64,000 nt of DNA, from positions 16,000,501-16,064,500 of the forward strand of contig NC_135360.1 in the NCBI RefSeq assembly GCF_051622035.1. Reading direction: 5' to 3'. The DNA is from Arctopsyche grandis. Lineage: Eukaryota; Arthropoda; Insecta; Trichoptera; Hydropsychidae. Shown piece after piece: positions 1 to 11,850 of the stretch. The notes beneath the pieces were generated by a model that saw only the letters and a program-made list of their open reading frames with translations, had not been told where the DNA came from and made no database searches. Position 1 is the first letter of the stretch. The number at the start of each line of letters is the position of its first letter. The position numbers and the translations under genes were made by a program.

Positions 1-3000
1 ACGCACGTGTATCTTCGCGTAGGTGTTACATATGAAACGCGGTGAATGCTTTGAATGGAGATGTTTTTCTTCCCCATTGTGTACGTTTATGTACGTGCTG
101 CAGATGCTCTCAACCTTGATAGCAGTTTTTATTACTCGCAGGCATCCCTTTTTTAGTAAGGAACACAAGGGTCATGGAAAGTTAATGCTTTCTTTGGCGA
201 AAAAAATATGGAAAACAATATTTAATTCGAAACTAAGAATATTAATATTTATAAAAGCCTCTTATATATTTCACTTCGCTAATAATTCAATATAAATATA
301 ATAAAATACTTTATTTGTGTTTTCTAATTCCAAAATTTACGTATAAATTAATATAATTAATTAATAAAAAAATTAAAAGACAAATGTTTTACAAGAATGT
401 TCCAATACAATATTACATATTATAATTTAAAATACAAATGTTACAAACACATTTGAGAGCTACAAATAGAACTTCTGATAATCACTCTCAGGTGTGAAAA
501 AATATGTGAAAAGTACAAGAAAAGTGGAACATGTCCGTAATACGATCGTATACATATGTACGTGAAAAACAATGCAACGTAATTTTGCGGAAAACGTGGC
601 AGATTCATGAGACGTATTAAAAAAATGATCAAATAGGAAATAGCATTCAATTGTGTTAATTTTTTCAATGTGAACTTAAGATAAGAATAGTAACGATTTT
701 CGCAAGCAAACGTTCGAAAAAAAAACGTACAAGTGAAATGACATTTATGTATACCCAACAGAGCAGGAAAATGGGCAATTTTCTTAGAAGAGGGATGATA
801 AGCCAAAATTTCATAAATATTAACATATGTGTGTTTTGGGTTTCACACTGAAATTTCATTTTATTTGTCACAATTTATAACGGAAAGTAAAATCTGGTTC
901 TTCACACACGGCTTACTCCTTTTGTTGACATGATGACAGCATTCTCATACTCGTACTTCTTTCTTTAAATGCTCAATCGTCGCGTGATCTCAATGGAGGA
1001 AAAGAAAATCCTCTTAAAAGTGCACTTAACATTCCAAACTGACTATGCATAAATCACATTCAATGAAATTTAGGCCAAGTTTAATAATCTAATATACAAC
1101 TTATACATACTTATCTACATACATACATATATAAAAAAGTTAACATATCCCGGATGCGTTGCACAACACTACAAAATAAGGTACATATGAATGGCACGTA
1201 ATTGTAATGGAATACGTACATAATATGTATAGAAACAAATTTAAAGAAACGTCTTATACTGGATTCTAGACAGTAACGATTTTAAAATACTACCAGTCTG
1301 GACGGTTTCCTGGTCGATTTCAGGTCCGGAACACGTACTGTTTGTTGCACAAAACGGTTCATAAAACAGAAAAGTCTAGACTGAAAACCTGCAGAGTGTA
1401 CATATGTATGTATATATTATACATGCATTTATAATATTTATTCAAAGAAGAACCGACATGCAACTTCCCATAAATCCAATCTGTTTCCAATTTTTTATGA
1501 AGCTGCAAACGACGTTAATATAAAAACATACATACTGACGAATGTCTACCTGTCGATTTTTCCAGTACTCGTTACAATTTAATTATAACTTTTAGATATA
1601 AAAAATAAATTTGTAACTTTCCCGAAATTGTGTTGTGATAAGAGTCGCTACAAATTCGACCTCCACTCGTGAAAAACATCGAACGCGAAACACGCGAATT
1701 AAATTATTTCATTTTATATACCCATACATACGTACATATTTTCACAAATAACATAAAAATTTGAATGGCCTTGAAAAAAACTAAGATTTTTTGATTAATA
1801 AAATAAAAATGAATAAATGTGAGCCGTTTATTCATATGTGTACATAATGAATATACAAATGAAAACTGAACAAAATTTGGTATACCTACACATAATATCA
1901 TCTAAAACCATCGCTTCAAGCGCCAAATACATACATATAATAAAGCTTTTTCATTTCAGAAATATGATACTGCCGAATTATTATAACTATTTACATAGAC
2001 GCAATTTAATATTTTCAAAGTACGTATGTAAATAAAATATAACATATAAAATAAAACAAGGGTGGTACATCAAAGAAAATGTTCGATAATCTAAAACATT
2101 GTACACCGTTTACAAAAGAAAAATAATTTTAATAAGCATTTCGAATTTTTCTTTGAATATTGAACAAAACGAAGACTTAAAATTGACGTCGAAAAACAAA
2201 ACGAGGCGCATTTCTACCGTTATAAAAGCTATTTGGAATATCATTTTACTGCTCGAGACAAATTTTTATCTCCAAAATTCAATACGTGCAGCATATTTCA
2301 AATACAGAACAGTTAACTAGATGCCGAATTGTATAAAATATGAATTAATTTCATTTAAAATGAGAGTCCCAAACGTTCAAGCGAGGACTCGCTAAGTTTC
2401 TAAGAACTCGCTAAGAACTAAAAATTCGCTAAGTTTGACACTTACGATGCTAAGAGCACTGGAAAATAATGAAAAAAGAAATCTGTCAAACAAATCCAAA
2501 AATGTACGAATAAAAAATTATAAAGAATTTTAAAATTAACGCGCCCGTCCGCAAGGGTCACTTCGATAAGACCATTTTCCCAGGACAAGCGTAAACCATT
2601 TAAGATAAGGACGAAAGTGGCCAGTGATATAAATTCATAAGCATGCATACATACACACATATAATCGCATTATTCGAGTTATATGCGAAAATTTTCTCGT
2701 AACCTTGCTGCGGTGGTGAGAAATAGCGCGTTACGATCGCCTTGCGTGAACAATACTATGTAGAGTAAATTTAATTAATATCGTTTGATAAACCGTACTA
2801 AAATTACAAGAAATAAATTATATATGTATGTATTTATAGTCAAGTATAGAGACGACCATGAAAGAAAAGGTAAGCAACAAAAAAAAATCTCAAGCATTTT
2901 TTGTGAACTGTATTCAGTGAAAATACAAAATAAAACATAAATATATGTAATATAAGATAAAACATTGCAAAACAATCAATATTTCAGTTTTACACACATA

Positions 3001-3001
3001 T
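1..3001. other. AT-rich DNA without a recognisable gene
   Basis: I see no exon with coding character on either strand. Open frames are short, lysine/isoleucine-rich and match no family I know. TACATATGTA-type microsatellite patches occur near 1100-1135 and 1400-1420. A 19-bp tandem repeat lies at 2387-2440. It could be intergenic or part of a long intron. Confidence 0.6.
2387..2440. repeat. 19-bp tandem repeat, three imperfect copies
   Basis: The word CTCGCTAAG (TTCGCTAAG in the last copy) recurs with a 19-bp period, with units starting at 2387, 2406 and 2425. Copies two and three differ from the first by a few substitutions. Confidence 0.7.
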
Positions 3002-3009
3002 GTAGATAC

Positions 3010-3188
3010 CAGTGGCGTGCCGTGAAAATCTCTCTGTTTTTGTCGTACAGCCTTACTCACGTAAGCGCGAACAGGATAAAAGGAAATTGAATTACGTCAT
3101 ACCTAGTCTCATTGTATTCTGCTCGTGCACATTTCTACTAGATTTTCAAGAAAATCTGCTCGCGCAAGATTTTCACGGCACGTCACTG
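3010..3188. mobile_element. hAT-like MITE, 179 bp (CAGTGGCGTGCCG ends)
   Basis: The ends are inverted: the left starts CAGTGGCGTGCCGTGAAAA and the right is the reverse complement with a few changes, ending GTCACTG. The flanking octamers (3002-3009 and 3189-3196) agree at six of eight positions, as expected of an old 8-bp target duplication. CAG-starting ends plus 8-bp duplications suggest the hAT superfamily. There is no coding capacity. The element at 58124-58284 has the same ends and internal words such as GTCGTACAGCCTT. Confidence 0.65.
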
Positions 3189-3196
3189 ATACATAC

Positions 3197-6100
3197 ATAC
3201 ATATGTACATATATCAGCTACATCAGGTTAAGAAGTGCAACACACGTTTTAGAACTAGATGTTTTAGGCGAAATGTTGAATAAAAAATCCGCAGTCAATT
3301 TTTACGATTGCTTTTGGGAATATAATTTTTGGGGCATTGAGCGCCAAAATGCTGCATAAGGTCGAGTGCATTCAAAGAAGTAAGAATGCTGTATTCTCGG
3401 CATAACAAGAAGAGATAGAAAACGGAATACGTGGCATACAAGTATGACAAAGGTGGTTGATGTAATAGTGAGAGTAAATGTCAATAAGCTAATATATAGA
3501 AGAACAGACGATAAATCAATGAAAGAAGTGCTCGAATGTTACCTGAGAGGGAGTAAAATTATGCAATGGTAGGAGATATGGGTACAAGAAATCAGAAATG
3601 GATGAGAGTGACACGAAACGAATGGACGAAGAGGAATGGAAGCATGTTGGAGAGGCCTTCATCCAGCAGTGGATGGCGAATCATGGTGATGATGATGAAT
3701 TTTCTTTCTGTGGTGATTGTTGAAGTTTTAGATACAGAAAAAATACAGTGGATGTAAGATTTTCCTACCCTTCATATTTTTTCTTTTGAATATAGCCAAC
3801 ATTCATTCTGGAGATGGCGGACCGCGTACCACCTTTCGAAATCGCTGTTCAGGTCAGTTACTCCTCGGGGCCTGGTGTATAAATAGCAACGTTAAGATGC
3901 GATAATTCCAAGCAGCGTTCTTCTTCATGCGCAACGGCCTTTGGAGTTCACCGAACTACCTTCCACCATCGAATTCGGTCAACCCTCTGAATCGACAACA
4001 AAAACAGGATGTTTCCAGACGCCGTTACACACATACATACATACATAGCTTGAAATAAAACGCGGATGAAACGTACGCAAAAAAAAAAACAATGCTCTCC
4101 AAAAGAATTTCTTTAAACGCGCAAAGACTGACATGTTTGCGAGGTTAATGGACCACGAATTTTCGTTTCTCGTTCAAAAATGCAAGTGGATGACTCTCCA
4201 CACAAACAATATAGTATAAGCAGACACCGTTGTTTGTGCTCGTGCTTAAGCTAGGGATTCCGAGTAGGTACACCTCTCGAGACAGAATGCAAAGAGAGAT
4301 ACAACCTTCAAAGTGTTATAACCTTTGAGCAGTGAACCACCACCTTTTTTCCCATTCAAACCGCCAAGCCGAATTCAAACATAATCCCTTCATAATGATT
4401 AATGCTTCGATATGAAACTGAAACTTCAGAATCAAACAGACAGCTTTCTGTTTCGATCGACAACGGATCGCGCTAATAATAGACAAATTACACGCGATAC
4501 TCGTTAATAGCATACGTGCTGAATAAATAATACACACCTGGGTCGAGTAATTCAACTATGAAATGTAGAATATGTGAAAGCATGTAATTTTACTGTAAGA
4601 TACCCTGGACTAAGTAAAAAAATTGCTTATGAAATTTCATGAAACTATGTATGTATATACTTAAATGCATATATTTACTTTGGTAGCAATCTTTCGCTAT
4701 ACTGAAAGTTCATTGACCTAGCGTTGAATATAAGGTTCCTATCTTTCTAAGTAAAAATTTTCGTATATACGAATATACATACATATGTACATACATACAG
4801 ACATGCGATTGTTCCAAATTCAATAGGGGCAAAGCCCTTTCTTTATATTATATATAAAACTTTTATCTAAAAGTTTTTTTATAGTTTTCAAAATTAAATG
4901 ACAACATATGTATACATATGTATGTAGGTACAATTAAACCACTATAAAAAGAAGCCGTTTAAATTAATCGTTTGCTTGTTTACGTTAAAAAGAAAGAAAA
5001 TAAATTAATAATAATATGATCAAGATAAATAATAAACTTTTAAGTCTTAAAGAACTTCATAATAAAATAGATTTCTCTCTTAAAAAAGTGTCTATTTATT
5101 TAGACGAAAAATAAAACGAGTAAGAAATGCAGATAGATCTGTGTACATGTTAAATATCATATGTGCATTGTTTACAATGCGCTGATAGAACAAAGAACTT
5201 AATCTGACGTTGTGCTATATTGGATCCATTCCTGTCCTCTACAAACAACCTTATTATAACGACGTTATAACGCAATAACCGAGGATATATTTAATTGCAC
5301 AGAAAATGCGCAATACAAAGCAATTGAGAGTCGCATATCGCAGTTGATATGTAAATACATATTAACGATTTACCACAAAGCGGCTGTTTCAAAAAGGCAC
5401 AAATATTAATTAAACAATGCCTTCGAATAAACAAATCAATTTGCAAGTACGAAAAATTGGACGAGCGATTTAATTTTGTATATGGAATAATGTTCCGAAT
5501 GACATAGTTGGAAAAATATAACGTTTACCTTGAAAGAAAATTATCAGTGGTGATTTTACCACAATGCGAAAAGAAAAAGCCCTTGGAAAAACATTGATAG
5601 AATTTGATTTAATATTGTTGGTTTCTATGAATAAATTAGTGTATACATACATATGTATGTATATATAAAAAACTTAAATGTTTGAACGACGTTATATTTA
5701 TTATTATTTACATATGTACATATACATACATATGTAATAAATACAGCGGAATTCTTAGTAATGAGAAAATTATCATTATATACCAGTTTACATATGTGCT
5801 TGTGAAAGCATATTGTACATAAATTATAATGTATGCATGTATTTACTGATAATAAATACACAATAAGTTGGCTTTTTCGTAAACGTAAAATTAAATCATA
5901 AAAAAATCCAATTTAGACTTACATACATCCTCAACGAGATAGAGGGTAACAAAAGCATAATAAACGGCTTTTGCAGACTTGCATCGGGCGAAGTGCATTG
6001 CATGCATTCGAGCTAGCACACAGAAGTGAGAGCAAATGGAGTCGAAAACCCTGGAGATGTGCCAAGCGAAGAAATGCACATGGTTGCCGGACTGACGCAT

Positions 6101-6905
6101 CTCAATTTCCACGGAAAATCTCGCACGGATTCCGGTAAAAGGGGCGGGAAAAAAGAAAAACTTGAAAAGTCGACTCGCATTCCAGACCCGTTTAAAATCA
6201 CTTCGCCCGGAGCACGGTAAATTTAAATTATACGAAACTTTACACGACCCGGCGCCGGAAGATACGTCTAAATTATTATTATTATACATTCGCAAGAAGA
6301 TTTAGCTGTAGCTAGAAGATTTACCGAATGTTTTCCAAATGCAATAAATTTAAATCAATTTAATTGTTTAATTTTTCTCATACATTATTGTGTACTATTG
6401 TGTAAAAGCGAAATCGCAGGAGCGTCTGAAAGTCTGGGTTTTGTACCGATTTTCTGGTTTCGCCAGCGTTGCAAATTTGTTGTCGATTTGTGCAAACACA
6501 ACTATCGTACAGCGTTCGCCAAACGGTGTGGCGCGTTCTTCGAAGCGGGGGATTGTCATTGTTAGAAATCACATTCATATCACAGTGTCGATTGTGATCA
6601 AATATCTCGAATGCCACAATGTCTGGCGCGTCCTCTACACGCTTATATTGAGGGCGAGGACGCAAAAGGAAAACTACACCTTTAGATAAAGTTACAAATA
6701 CCTTTGTTTGAGTAATAGGATCGATAGCGAGGCGCTTCTGTTTTATTATACAATCGACACGAAATTAACGTAACAAAATTCATTCACCTACGTGACTATT
6801 TTTTTTTTATTTTAAATAAATAAGTAGGTGTATCTATTTGTAAACAAACCAAATAAGGCAATATATGTACATATGTAAATAGTTTTCATTTATCACTTCC
6901 GATGC
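3197..6905. other. AT-rich DNA; one possible TATA-type promoter near 3878
   Basis: No exon is recognisable. At about 3875-3890 a TATAAATAG motif sits in locally GC-richer sequence, so a promoter or a decayed LTR is possible, but no reading frame follows. Microsatellite words occur at 4640-4660, 4770-4800, 4905-4930 and 5640-5740. Confidence 0.45.
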
Positions 6906-6913
6906 GTACGTGA

Positions 6914-7562
6914 TAGGGATTTCAATACCGGTACTACTGGGGGCTTTGCAAAATTTGGCCTTCGGTACTACCGGTAGTACCGAAATATAATAACTTCGAT
7001 TTTTTGTTAGATGAATTGTTTTTAATTGAGAAAAAAAAATTTGGTTTTTATGGATTAAAAAATCAGCTAGTTTGTATGGATTAGTCGAAAAATGAGTCAA
7101 AACTCATCATCCTTTTTGACCTACTATTCAAAGGAGCTGCTAAGTAAATCATAAATTTTAAAATCAAAGATAAAGTATGCTGAAACTGTCGCACTTACCT
7201 ATAGCTGAAACGATTTCCGAAAACCTATGTTTTTCACTCGACAATTATTTATATGTAATATTAACAGATAAAACCATTCCTTCCACCCAAAAATTATTTA
7301 AAACAAGGAGCACGCAAAAAATGTTGACTTTTTTGACACTCGCTGATCGGTGATTCGTGCGGCGTTAAAAGGACTCAAAACATTGTAATTATGAAAAAAA
7401 TAATTTAAGTAATTGAATTAAATAATAATTGAATTACCTACAATAAATCAATACTATTTTATTGGTAATTAATTAGACTTTACTTTGCTTAAATAAATCA
7501 ATACCAAAACTACCGATGGTGGAATTTTTTTTTAACAAATGTCGCTATTTTTGGAATCCCTA
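6914..7562. mobile_element. Possible hAT-like MITE with TAGGGATT ends
   Basis: The left end TAGGGATTTCAATACCGG and the right end (reverse complement TAGGGATTCCAA) form a short terminal inverted repeat. The flanking octamers do not match, so the boundaries or the intactness are uncertain. The ends resemble the better supported element at 45874-46499. No transposase is encoded. Confidence 0.4.
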
Positions 7563-7565
7563 ATT

Positions 7566-7616
7566 CCTAATCAATCGTCTATATTTTCCTAATAGGTAAA
7601 TAGACGATTGATTAGG
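7566..7616. repeat. Perfect 17-bp stem hairpin
   Basis: CCTAATCAATCGTCTAT at 7566-7582 is exactly reverse-complemented at 7600-7616, leaving a 17-nt loop. It abuts the right end of the 6914-7562 inverted-repeat element. Confidence 0.8.
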
Positions 7617-10139
7617 TACAAACAAAAGCTATTACAATCAGTTGTCGTCATGGAAAACAATGGAGATTATTTATGAGCAAGCTTTGAACAAGGATTGGCG
7701 ATAGGTATGATAATACAATAATATTCGTATCGAACGCGACTATCGGACAACGCCATATAAGCTACAAAGGAAATGCGATTCCGATTGAACTGTCATATCT
7801 CGGAGAACGACAAACGCAAACGCGAAACGAATTAAATTTTCGCCGAAATCGATTCAAGTGGCGCGAGACGACGAAGCCGGGAGATATCGCAATTTAACAA
7901 GAAGAAGAACTCGCTCTGTAATAATTTGAAATAAATCACCGAGGAAAATGTACCAAGGCTACGATGTGGGACACAAAAGGTTTGAGGAACGGCGTTTCCG
8001 CGGTTATTCCGTTTAAATTTCCCCATATATTAATTTAATGTCGGGGTATCATAATTTAATAATTCTTTCACGGCCGATCCGTCGTCCCAACGAGGTGACA
8101 TTATAATGCGTCACGGCCAATTTCCCGCTGAAATTTCGCTTTATATTCATCACAGTACAAAGCGTAAAATTTCATATGTCGAATACTCTTTCCAGGAAAC
8201 GAATAAGTATATTTTCATACTACAACATTCGAGCGAACAAACAATAGATTCTCGAAAAACAATGATTCATGAAATTCTATGAAAGTGTAAATATTTTACT
8301 CGTTCTTTCTTCAGAGGTCGTTTTTCACGCGAACACACGTGGAATATCGGAGAGACGAGAGAGCCGAGGACGATGAGGTGTTTCCGTTTCCATTTCCTGG
8401 CATGACACAGTTTCTGGGCAGTTTTACTTTCGACACGGGGCGGCCACCTTGCTCAACCCCCGCTCCGCTTCTCTTTCCATTTCCCGAGGTGCAAGAGTGA
8501 ACGACCCTTGCCAAGAGTTTGCAGCTTCCCGATCGATACCGCACGGACCTGCACACAGATGCAAGCCGTCCGACGAAAGCGAACCCCAAGACACAAAGGA
8601 AATGTAATATGCACCGGAAACCTTTGCACGATTGGAATAAATTCTTTCCAAAATATCAACGTGCATCGGATTTAAATTCAAAGAAAAAGACTTGAATTTC
8701 TCATTAATTTTGCGTTTCAAAAGACAGCACATAAAAAGACAATAAGAATTATTCAGAATATATAAAATTTCAGATTGACAAACATGTATGTATATTATAT
8801 GCAAAATATATATTTATTAAAAAACTAGTGTTTCGGAAGTGTCTATTTGAACAAACATTTTTGCTATGTAGTTTGTTAAAAATTATAATAACATTTAAAA
8901 AGTTAAACAATTATCACTTCCTCAATGACACAACATTTCAAAGTAAGTACCCACATTTAGAAATTACACATAACAGTGTGTCAGAATTATTATATCATTT
9001 ATAAAAATGTGAAATGATATTTACTGTTTGAATAAATAAAAAAGTAAACTTTAATTCTAGACAAAGGATGTAGCGTGGATAAAAACAATAAGCTGTGGTC
9101 AAAGCAGGCAACAATTCAATATCGTTCAACGTTCATCCATATATGTACATATGTATGTACAAACTCAATAAAGGTATATACATATACCTATTTTGGTACG
9201 TATACACTTTCTGAGAGTGTTTCGCTATTGAATTTTACAGTTGACGATTCTTATTAAAATTGCAATGGAAACTTCCACTTTCCGACAAGTTTATTTTTCT
9301 CAAGACGCGGAAAGCGAAACTGGAAAGCCAGCCTCCGCTGGAAAGGGAGAGTGAAAGCCTAGAGAAAACTGGCAATTTAACGATCAATAAACTTATTGCA
9401 TACACAATTAAACAAAAAAAACCTTCAAAACGTTATAAGACTTCTCCGAAAAAAAAAAGGATTTGAACGAGCTTAATAAAAAAACGAATAAGCAATTTTT
9501 TCTACGCGTAAAATTAACGAGAATTTTTCACCAAAAACTCAACAGTAGCTGATTACAAATTTTCCACACAGACGTTAGCTAATCAAAGATTTATATTGCG
9601 ACGTGTTATTTTATGTTTGTCTTTCATACCGAAAGGGATTTTTTACGACTTGACTCATGAGCGCTCGGAAACATTAAATAAACGAGAAAATGAAGATAAA
9701 GTACCGTAATAATAAAACAATGAAATAATACACAACACTCTAAAAAATATAATAAAAAAAACAACTTGCCATAAAGAAATATTCATAAGAAAAAATACAT
9801 AATAATGAGACATAACCCTTGACCGCACCCTCGCCCTGAAAATTTTAATGAAGATCTCGTCGGAGGATGCAATGCATAATAAAATTGCTCCAGTTTTATA
9901 TTAATATTCCACAAACACAAAAAAGTGCGAGAGAGTTCATAAATACACATCCGAATTAAGCACTTTTCAGTGACCTATAAAGCGAAAAGTACATACATAC
10001 ATCGTGTGACTTTATGCTCCAAATCGACCGAGCTAAATTTAAAAGTGAGTTTTATGAAAAATTTAACGATAAATTCAACATTAAAAACAAAAACAGACAG
10101 ATAACGCAAAAAAGGAAACAATATACTTAATACGTCTGA
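7617..10139. other. No recognisable gene
   Basis: Around 8310-8600 the base composition is more balanced and minus-strand frames are open, but they show no recognisable domain and no splice structure I can defend. The rest is AT-rich. It could include regulatory sequence of a gene outside the window. Confidence 0.5.
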
Positions 10140-10570
10140 TATTGACTCCCATACAGTAGACTCGGCAGCTAAGCTATGTATATAAGTTCTAGCTTAGAAC
10201 ACAGCAACACGCCGAAGATCACATTTTTGCCTGTAAGCAATAAATAAACGCGAAGTCGTGAATCAACAGTTTGGATCCAAACCCAAATGTGGGACGAGCG
10301 AAGCCTGAGCCCGTGGGGGAAACTGGGCCAGGCCTCGCGATCCAACCGGGCACAGCAACTGGAAGGAAAGAGAAAGGAGCGAGAGGGTGACCCAGTTGCG
10401 GGTCCGTATCAGGTCACCGGTCCTCCTCCACATCCCCCCTGAACCCAAACCCAACGGCCATGTGACCTATTACCGGATACACCCCTGGAGCGCTCGATCC
10501 GCCACTGGTGCTCACGTGTCGCTCTATAAATAGCGGCCTGTTCGCTTACGCAAACATCCCTCCCCCCCCA
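10140..10570. promoter_or_regulatory. GC-rich segment with two TATA-like motifs
   Basis: A TATATAAG motif (about 10179) is followed by AATAAATAAA (about 10239), the order seen in LTRs. A second motif, TATAAATAG, lies near 10525, and a run of C follows at about 10561. The sequence GATCCGCCACTG at about 10496-10507 resembles a hAT-like end, but I cannot find its partner. Candidates are a decayed LTR, a host promoter or a truncated transposon. Confidence 0.25.
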
Positions 10571-11396
10571 AATATGTTACAAGTGCACCCGATAATGTGT
10601 TGATGGCTATTAACAAAACTTATCAATAATCCTCTCAGCGATAAAGTGATCTCGCCGGTTATTACCTACATACATATATATTTTCCGATGATAGGTGGGG
10701 TGTGAGCACATTCATCAAAGTGACTCGTGTATGTTAGTATTATACAATATAAACATTCCCTTTCTAGTCGTTAACAGGTATATATCAATGTAGATATTGG
10801 GAATTTCATATGGATGTAAATGAAAATAGTATATAATATGTATCTCAATTTGAACAACTGGTAGATCTTACAATAAAATCTTATACATACTAAAACCGTC
10901 CTACAATGCGAATCTCGAAACCTAATTTTTATATCTAACTGTATTGAAGGCTTATATGTATTTAACTGTATTCAAAGCATCATATCAAGGGAAAAAATAA
11001 AGCATAAACACTTGGAAATAACCTAATAAATGCGCCACGGGTGAAAATTGAAAATGAGATAATAGTCTTACACGGGAATAAATAGCCTACAAAGTATTAT
11101 ATATACATATGTACATGTGGGTGTGGTTTTAAGCTTTTCATGTTTTCCACGTTTTTTACACGGAGGACTTGTTTACATCGCAGTAACACGGTTTGATAGA
11201 AAAACAAACAAAAAACAAAATTGATTTGATGCAAATACAAATACATTAATTCGTTTGAAGAAAGCACGTCAGTTTTCATTTGTCTAAAATTAACAAATAA
11301 TATACATATACATATGTATAACAAATATATTGCTTCTGAAATATTCTAGATTTTATTATATTCAGTATATACATACCAACATACTTACATTTTTTT

Positions 11397-11690
11397 ACCA
11401 AGGTGTCATTACGACATCGCCTCAAGGCGACACCTATGGTTAACTTTGTACATATAAATTTATAATATTATTATAAAGTTTGAAATTAAATTCAAATAAT
11501 GGTGTCAAGTGAAGGTAGATGGCCAATTAGGTAGATGGAAATCAGAAAAATTGGCAAACTCTGATAGGAAATGATCGATCTGGAGTCACATATATCCAAG
11601 GTCTGGCCAGCAACACTGAATCAGGGCTCGAACCCGTGACCTCTCACTGGTTACAGTGAGCCATGTTACTGGTTAATTTTATGTATATAA
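11397..11690 (-). mobile_element. tRNA-derived SINE copy 1
   Basis: Read on the minus strand, the right end holds a degenerate A-box (TGGCTCACTG region, about 11657-11670) and a good B-box, GGTTCGAGCCC (about 11624-11634), as in a tRNA head. A body shared with the other copies follows, with the plus-strand words GGTCTGGCCAGCA and GATCTGGAGTCACA. The 3' part matches copy 5 at 42830. Homology to that copy also continues past the head to about 11850. Confidence 0.7.
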
Positions 11691-11850
11691 CCTAGTTTCA
11701 TGTAGTAGTTATTTCAATTGTTGACAATGAGCGGATAGTCACTACAAGTGTAATATTAGTCAAGCTTTTTTCAACATATACACAGAAATTTTCTCACACT
11801 ACATGAAATTCTTAATACGCTAATAATTCTTAATAACTTGCGTGGTCCAA

